Assembly: GCA_019096065.1 (NCBI GenBank)
Contig: JAGUCH010000001.1
Coordinates: 558,001 to 622,000, forward strand
Direction of reading: 5' to 3'
From: Paracyclopina nana
Taxonomy: Eukaryota > Arthropoda > Copepoda > Cyclopoida > Cyclopettidae
DNA length: 64,000 nucleotides
Under the pieces are notes generated by a model. The model saw nothing but the letters and a program-made list of their open reading frames with translations. It did no database searches and had not been told where the DNA came from. Positions 59,181 through 64,000 of the stretch are shown piece by piece. Every line of letters starts with the position of its first letter. The stretch's first letter is position 1. The translations under genes and the position numbers were made by a program.

Positions 59181-59626
59181 TGTAAGCCAAATCTTGGTGT
59201 CCAAAACCAAGATTTGAGGTTAGTTGAGCACGAGGGCTCCAAAGAAATCAGGAACTTTTGGACATTTGGGGCTGATCCACTCCATTGTCAATAATTAAGC
59301 ATTCAATGGCAAAAAGTAAAATACTGGTGGCCAGAACAAGAATGCAATGGCTTCATAAATACTTCATGCATTGTCCAATTATTGCACTGTCATCAATTAT
59401 GGCATTATCAAGAGATGGTTAATTAAAAATTCCCTTTTTAGCTTAATGTCTCTAAGTTACCCAGTCCATATTATGTAAGCTTTATTTAGTTTAGGAATGC
59501 AAGCAGAATGTCCCTAATTTTTGTGATCTGAGGCAATACTTGTTTTACGTTCAACTTAGTTAATTAGGTATTTTAGCACATTCTAGGTACTTTAAAGATC
59601 TGAGACTTACTGAAAAAGAAAGTGGC

Positions 59627-60874
59627 TTAATAAATCAATTTTAGCTGAGCAATCACAAGAGTTACAAAAATTGGTCTTGGTGTTCTGGTTAAACTAAAAA
59701 TGTTGTTCAAGTTGAAGCTTGAGCAATCCTAGCAGAACTTACGTGTGCACTTTGTTGGTGGTATCATTATGAGTGATTCTGGTATTTGTTACTGTTGGAG
59801 GATCACCACAAGTGACTATAAAAAAGAACAGGTTTTTTTGCAATCATGGGTGAATTAAGTACAAGTTAAATCCTACTTGGTGGAATGCAATATCTAGTTG
59901 CTCTCTCATGGTAGTCAGTGGATACAGGATTAGACAACCAAGGTTGGACAGCAGATAATGGAATAAGTTTGCATGAACTGTCCGATTTGCGAGTCCAATA
60001 AATACAGTTTGGATCTTGTCGGCACAGATTTGCACATAGAACATCTGATGTCGCTGTTTTGGATACAATGCTAGGAGAGTTGACATCATACCTATAAGTA
60101 TTCGACTCCTTTATCACACAATTGGGCCATCCTGAAATCGAGCATTGGGAGTTCAGAAAAGTATGATTTCCCAATACATTATTTCATTACTAGGAATACA
60201 TTTCACCAGGCATAATTGTCGTTTGTCACTATAGCAACTCTCAGTTTCGATTTTGGTATCTCCTTTGAACTTAACACAACGCTCAGCAGTGTCAACTTTT
60301 GCACTATCCATCCAGTCATACAGATACATCTCTGAATTATCATCTCGATGTGCAAAAGAACCATTGCATGTGCGAAGTTGTTGGCAATTATCCCTTGCAT
60401 TTGCAGTCAACTTAAGGTGCAAAAAGTAATCTTTGTCTCTCCTGGCTAATTTTAAAAAACAATTTCATTACATTTTTTCATATAAATTACTTTGTTTACC
60501 GCTCTTGTAGGCTTCAAAATCGTCAGGATTTCTTATTTTGGCAGGCCAGTGGCCATTACATCGACTCTCAGAAAATCCGCCATTATTTGTTGAAATGTAA
60601 TATTTTCCCTTAAGCATGTGAACTTGGGAGTCATAACCAGTGGAAGGCCAATTAAATGTGCATGTATCAGTCACTAAGAAAGCCAGTTATAAGTGTGATT
60701 TTAACCTTGCTTAAACTGAGTCTCACCAAAATCCTCCACAATCAGTTGAGAAGCTATGTCAGTCAAAAGCTTTCAAATCATGTAGCAGAAAACTTGATAC
60801 ACTTAATAATACTTACAACTTTTCTGGACTAAAAGGAAAATAGCAATGTATTTGAAAGCACTCTTGTTATCCAT
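59627..60874 (-). CDS. Secreted C-type-lectin plus Apple/PAN protein, tandem copy B
   Basis: Exons 60874-60817, 60753-60727, 60673-60500, 60445-60191, 60131-59877, 59815-59743 and 59684-59627 give 299 residues with the same exon plan as copy A. Signal peptide FKYIAIFLLVQ; linker SQLIVEDFG; lectin-like domain from VTDTCTFNWPS to CLVKCIP; Apple module CVIKESNTYRYD ... CANLCRQDPNCIYW; then TCGDPPTVTNTRITHNDTTN. The predicted last exon is hydrophobic (PIFVTLVIAQL), which could make a membrane or lipid anchor, but it is the least certain exon. Exon 4 uses the donor CCTA/gtaatg. Confidence 0.8.
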
Positions 60875-60928
60875 GTCTTGTAGCATTCTGAAGAGGTGAA
60901 ATTAAAGGTGTTGGTGCTTCGCCAATAT

Positions 60929-60943
60929 TTCACCCTGGTTACC
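60929..60943 (-). promoter_or_regulatory. Shared promoter-proximal motif, copy B
   Basis: Plus-strand TTCACCCTGGTTACC, 55-69 bases before the ATG at 60874. Confidence 0.5.
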
Positions 60944-61579
60944 TGTAAGCAATCACAACCCTGCTTGGTTGCTTCATTATTTCTTAAGCAGAATACAATG
61001 ATTGATACAGTTTTGGGCTGATCTACTCCCTTGCTTCATAGACAGGTTTCAGCACAGCCAAATAAATTGCTCATCACTTATTGAGCAATTGAATTTTTCA
61101 TGAAGTTTGTGACCAAAAGTATCCAACTGGATATACTGGATACATCAGCCCAAATTCATAAGTATTCACTAGCAAACCTCTACTAAATTGGCTATTAGAC
61201 ATGTTATATGGCCTAATTGCGAGATTTACCAAGAAAAGTTCAAATGAGCCAGCTAGGATTTCACCTGCACACAAGCATTTTGTGGAAAAGTAGAGAAATC
61301 TTTATTTTCATACATTTTTTCTCATATTACTAGCCTGAATAGAAACATTGTTTGTCTCATAAATCCAAGTGCTTCAAATCACCATTAAATCATTTGTCAG
61401 CATTTCTGTAAGCTTCTCCCTAAATGGCCAAACCTGTGAAGAAGAATATTGATTTTTAAGATGTTATATAGTTCTAGGTGACAAACAACTTACACAGTTT
61501 TAGTACAGCAAAATACTTACAAGGCATCATGAAATGTGTAAGGATATTATTTACCTATAATATCTGATTTTTTTGGGCT

Positions 61580-62883
61580 TCAACACTTTTGCAAACTTAT
61601 AATTATTAGCAATTTAATAAGCATAATGCAAATGATAAATAGTAATTTTCTTGGTGTTCTGGTTTCTTTAATACCTCATTAAAATTCCCATCAAGTATCA
61701 ACTTGATCAATCTTTGATAAAAGTAGTTAGTAAAAGGGCTTACGTGCAAATGTTGTTAGTTGTATCATTTACAGTAATTTTAGCATTGACTACAACTGGT
61801 GGATCAGGACAAGTAACTTGAAAAAAGATGAAAGTTGCAAATCAGTATATTTTCAGAGTTAGAAATCAGCTTTACTTGGTGGAATGCAATATCTTGAGGA
61901 TCTCTCATGATATTCAGTGGATACAGGATTTGCCAGCCAAGGTTGGACTGCAGACAGTGGAATAAGCGTACAAGAGCTGTCTGACGACTTTCGAGTCCAA
62001 TAAATACAGTTTTTATCTTGCAAGCACATATTTGCACATCGAACATCTGATGAGGCTGTTTTGGAAACAATATGAGGTGATTTGGCATCATACCGATAAG
62101 TCCTATCCTCCTTTATAACACAATTAGGCCAAGCTGAAATTCATATCGATATAATCAGGAACAAAGTATTTCTAACAAATACATCAGGCGTACCAGGAAT
62201 ACATTTCACCAGGCATAATTGTCGATTGTCAGAATTGCAATCCACAGTATCAATTTTGGTATCATCTTTGTACTTGACACAACCTTTGTTGGTGTCAACA
62301 TGAGCATCAAACATCCAAGTATACAAAAACATGTCTGTATTGTCATCTCTGTGGGCAAATGAATTATTACACCAAGACAAATCATTGCAGCCATCATTGG
62401 CTGTCGATTTCAGCTTGACATGCAGGTAGTATTCCTTGTCCCTATTCACTGAGAGAAGTAGTTGAACAAAGGCAAAAACTAAGCAAATAAATGCTGTTGT
62501 ACAACCTTTTTCATAAGCTTCAAAATCATCATAGTTTCTGATTTTTGCTGGCAAGTGGCCTATTCTGGTGCATTTATCTTCTTTAAAATCTCCTTTCATG
62601 GAAGAAATGTAAAATTTCCCCTTCACCAAGTATGCCACATAATATGGCAGATTATTTGTTGAGGGCCTATCAAATGTGCAAGTATCCTCAACTAAGTAAA
62701 AAAAAGTCCTTTTTGGCTTGTCCATTCATGCTTACTTATGGAGCTTACCAAAGTCTTCCACAATCAATTGAGTTGCTGAAATGATGCTTTGATAAATTAA
62801 AGAGATGTACTAAGACTCCAGCAATCACCTTCATGTATTATAAGGAAAATCAGAAGGCTGAATTTAAGTGTTCTCACAATCAT
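61580..62883 (-). CDS. Secreted C-type-lectin plus Apple/PAN protein, tandem copy C
   Basis: Exons 62883-62829, 62775-62749, 62691-62506, 62448-62194, 62133-61876, 61816-61744 and 61658-61580 give 310 residues. Signal peptide LKFSLLIFLIIHEG; linker TQLIVEDFG; lectin-like domain (GHLPAKIRNYDDFEAY; QLCLVKCIPG); Apple module (CVIKEDRTYRYD ... CANMCLQDKNCIYW); then TCPDPPVVVNAKITVNDTTN. The last exon is long and very hydrophobic (KLLFIICIMLIKLLIIISL), a possible C-terminal membrane segment. Exon 3 uses the donor AAAAAG/gttgta. It is the first gene of the cluster in the direction of transcription. Confidence 0.8.
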
Positions 62884-62949
62884 GTCTAGAAATGCTCTGA
62901 GGACTGCTGAAGGTCTGCCAAATTCAAGTCGTAGCTTAGCAATTAGTAT

Positions 62950-62964
62950 TTCACCCAGGTTACC
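62950..62964 (-). promoter_or_regulatory. Shared promoter-proximal motif, copy C
   Basis: Plus-strand TTCACCCAGGTTACC, 67-81 bases before the ATG at 62883. Confidence 0.5.
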
Positions 62965-63168
62965 ATTTGTCCACATTCAGCTTTGAGGAAAAATACGTTG
63001 CTCCTCAAGCTATGAGGAAAGCTTCAATAAATTTAATCAATTAATTTGTGCCAAGCAGTTGCTAAAAGTTTAATAGTGTTTTGACCGAATGTTTCAGACG
63101 TCAGACCTATTTTGAGCGCTGAAATTTACTAGTTAAATACTTTTTAGGAGTACAACATAATATGAATC

Positions 63169-63241
63169 GGGGGCGTAGCTCAGATGGTAGAGCGCTCGCT
63201 TAGCATGCGAGAGGTACCGGGATCGATACCCGGCGCCTCCA
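63169..63241 (+). tRNA. tRNA-Ala (anticodon AGC)
   Basis: Fourth identical 73-base copy. It ends 28 bases from the stop codon of the protease gene on the other strand. Confidence 0.95.
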
Positions 63242-63268
63242 ATTTTTTTATTTCTGTTTCAACACAGC

Positions 63269-64000
63269 TCAGCACAGTGGAATATTGTTGACTTGCCATC
63301 CGAATCCACAGTGGCCAATATTTGCCTTGATTTTGAAGAAGCCACTCTCGCCAAAGTTCTTGCCCCAGGAATTCTTCACTTGGAAGTAATCCTGTCCATT
63401 TTCAGTGCCATAGCCAACCACAAGGACAGCATGATTGTTTCGGTTCCTGCAATGGAGGAAATTGGTTGAAACCAGGGCTTTTTGAGAGCTTTTAGATGTA
63501 GGGGGGCGTTAACTGAAAAAGGAACATTGCTCACAGCACTTCCTTTTTGAATTAACGCACCCCCGAACTGAAAAGGCCTCAAAAAGCCATGATTATCTAG
63601 AATTTTCCATAGCTTACGTGCATGAGGTTCCACCATTTTCAGCATTGCAGCAGGAATTGCTCTGAAGGACTCCACTTGAGTAGCTGCCCAAGGGTGAGGC
63701 ATCCAATGTGGTGACAACTGGTCCATTCTCCCTCACCAACATTTTCAAGTCATATTCATTGGTGCCCCAAATGTACAATTGATTAGTGACAGCATGTCCA
63801 GTGTAGTAGCCTTTAAAAATATGCCACTTTACATCTGATTTCTGGTGAGACAATTTTAAAAGAGCTTACAATTTTGCTGAGCTCTGCAAGAGTGATCAGA
63901 TGCTTGGTATGGATAGCAGTTTTCATTTTGGTGATATCCTCCAGCTTCATTGACTAGGTAAGCAAAGTAGGCTTGTGGCCAAGCTCCTGGCATCCAAAAG
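63269..64000 (-). CDS. Papain-family (C1A) cysteine protease, 3' part only
   Basis: Three 3' exons: beyond 64000 to 63870, 63834-63618 and 63446-63269. They encode the second half of a cathepsin-L-like mature domain: [36 protein letters not shown] with SGV, then the catalytic His in [11 protein letters not shown] and catalytic Asn in [14 protein letters not shown]. The active-site Cys exon and the propeptide would lie beyond the window. The acceptor at 63835-63836 was chosen because it keeps phase; one 7 bases earlier does not. Function: lysosomal or secreted protein degradation. Intact as far as seen. Confidence 0.88.

Overview
The window looks like nuclear DNA of an animal. The host part is AT-rich, protein genes are split by many very small introns (mostly 50-70 bp, GT..AG), and there are eukaryotic tRNA genes and several transposon families. 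The genes (galactose sulfotransferase, SLC35F transporter, Apple/PAN and C-type-lectin proteins, papain-like protease) and the type of retroelement fit an invertebrate, perhaps an arthropod. The species cannot be fixed from the sequence. All gene models were built by hand from reading frames, splice consensus and phase.

Layout. 0.3-1.7 kb: a three-exon Golgi-type galactose 3-O-sulfotransferase. 2.1-8.1 kb: three tandem genes for small secreted Apple/PAN proteins; the third is broken by one stop codon. A ~2.9 kb foldback element made of inverted tandem arrays, carrying three small nested elements, sits between the second and third. 8.75-17.98 kb: a complete GC-rich Ty3/gypsy element (gag, pol, env on the minus strand) with 245-bp LTRs and a 4-bp target duplication. 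18.2-19.3 kb: a broken M28 peptidase gene. 20.2-23.6 kb: a nine-exon SLC35F-type transporter with a tRNA-Gly in one intron. 24.65-34.82 kb: a second, divergent Ty3/gypsy element with 200-bp LTRs that I read as identical. 35-42 kb: mostly non-coding, with tRNAs, degenerate repeats, miniature elements and one unassigned exon. 42.20-50.89 kb: an 8.7-kb DNA transposon with perfect 14-bp terminal inverted repeats, an EnSpm/CACTA-like transposase on the minus strand and a divergently transcribed nine-exon gene of unknown function. 51-53.6 kb: two minisatellites. 57.9-62.9 kb: three tandem seven-exon genes for secreted C-type-lectin plus Apple proteins with a shared promoter-proximal motif. 63.3-64 kb: the 3' end of a papain-family cysteine protease gene.

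Most notable. Both retroelements carry a textbook -1 ribosomal frameshift signal at the gag/pol junction: a slippery heptamer, a 5-7 nt spacer and a GC-rich hairpin whose loop holds the gag stop codon. The two copies use different heptamers (A AAA AAC and G GGA AAC). Both carry an env gene that looks like a captured glycoprotein of chuvirus type (inference). The DNA transposon repeats one AT-rich motif in its ends and in nearly every intron of its own genes, and it shares terminal sequence with foldback miniature elements 2 kb away.

The two LTR elements are young by LTR identity, yet each has reading-frame breaks, so they are probably non-autonomous copies, or the breaks are assembly errors.
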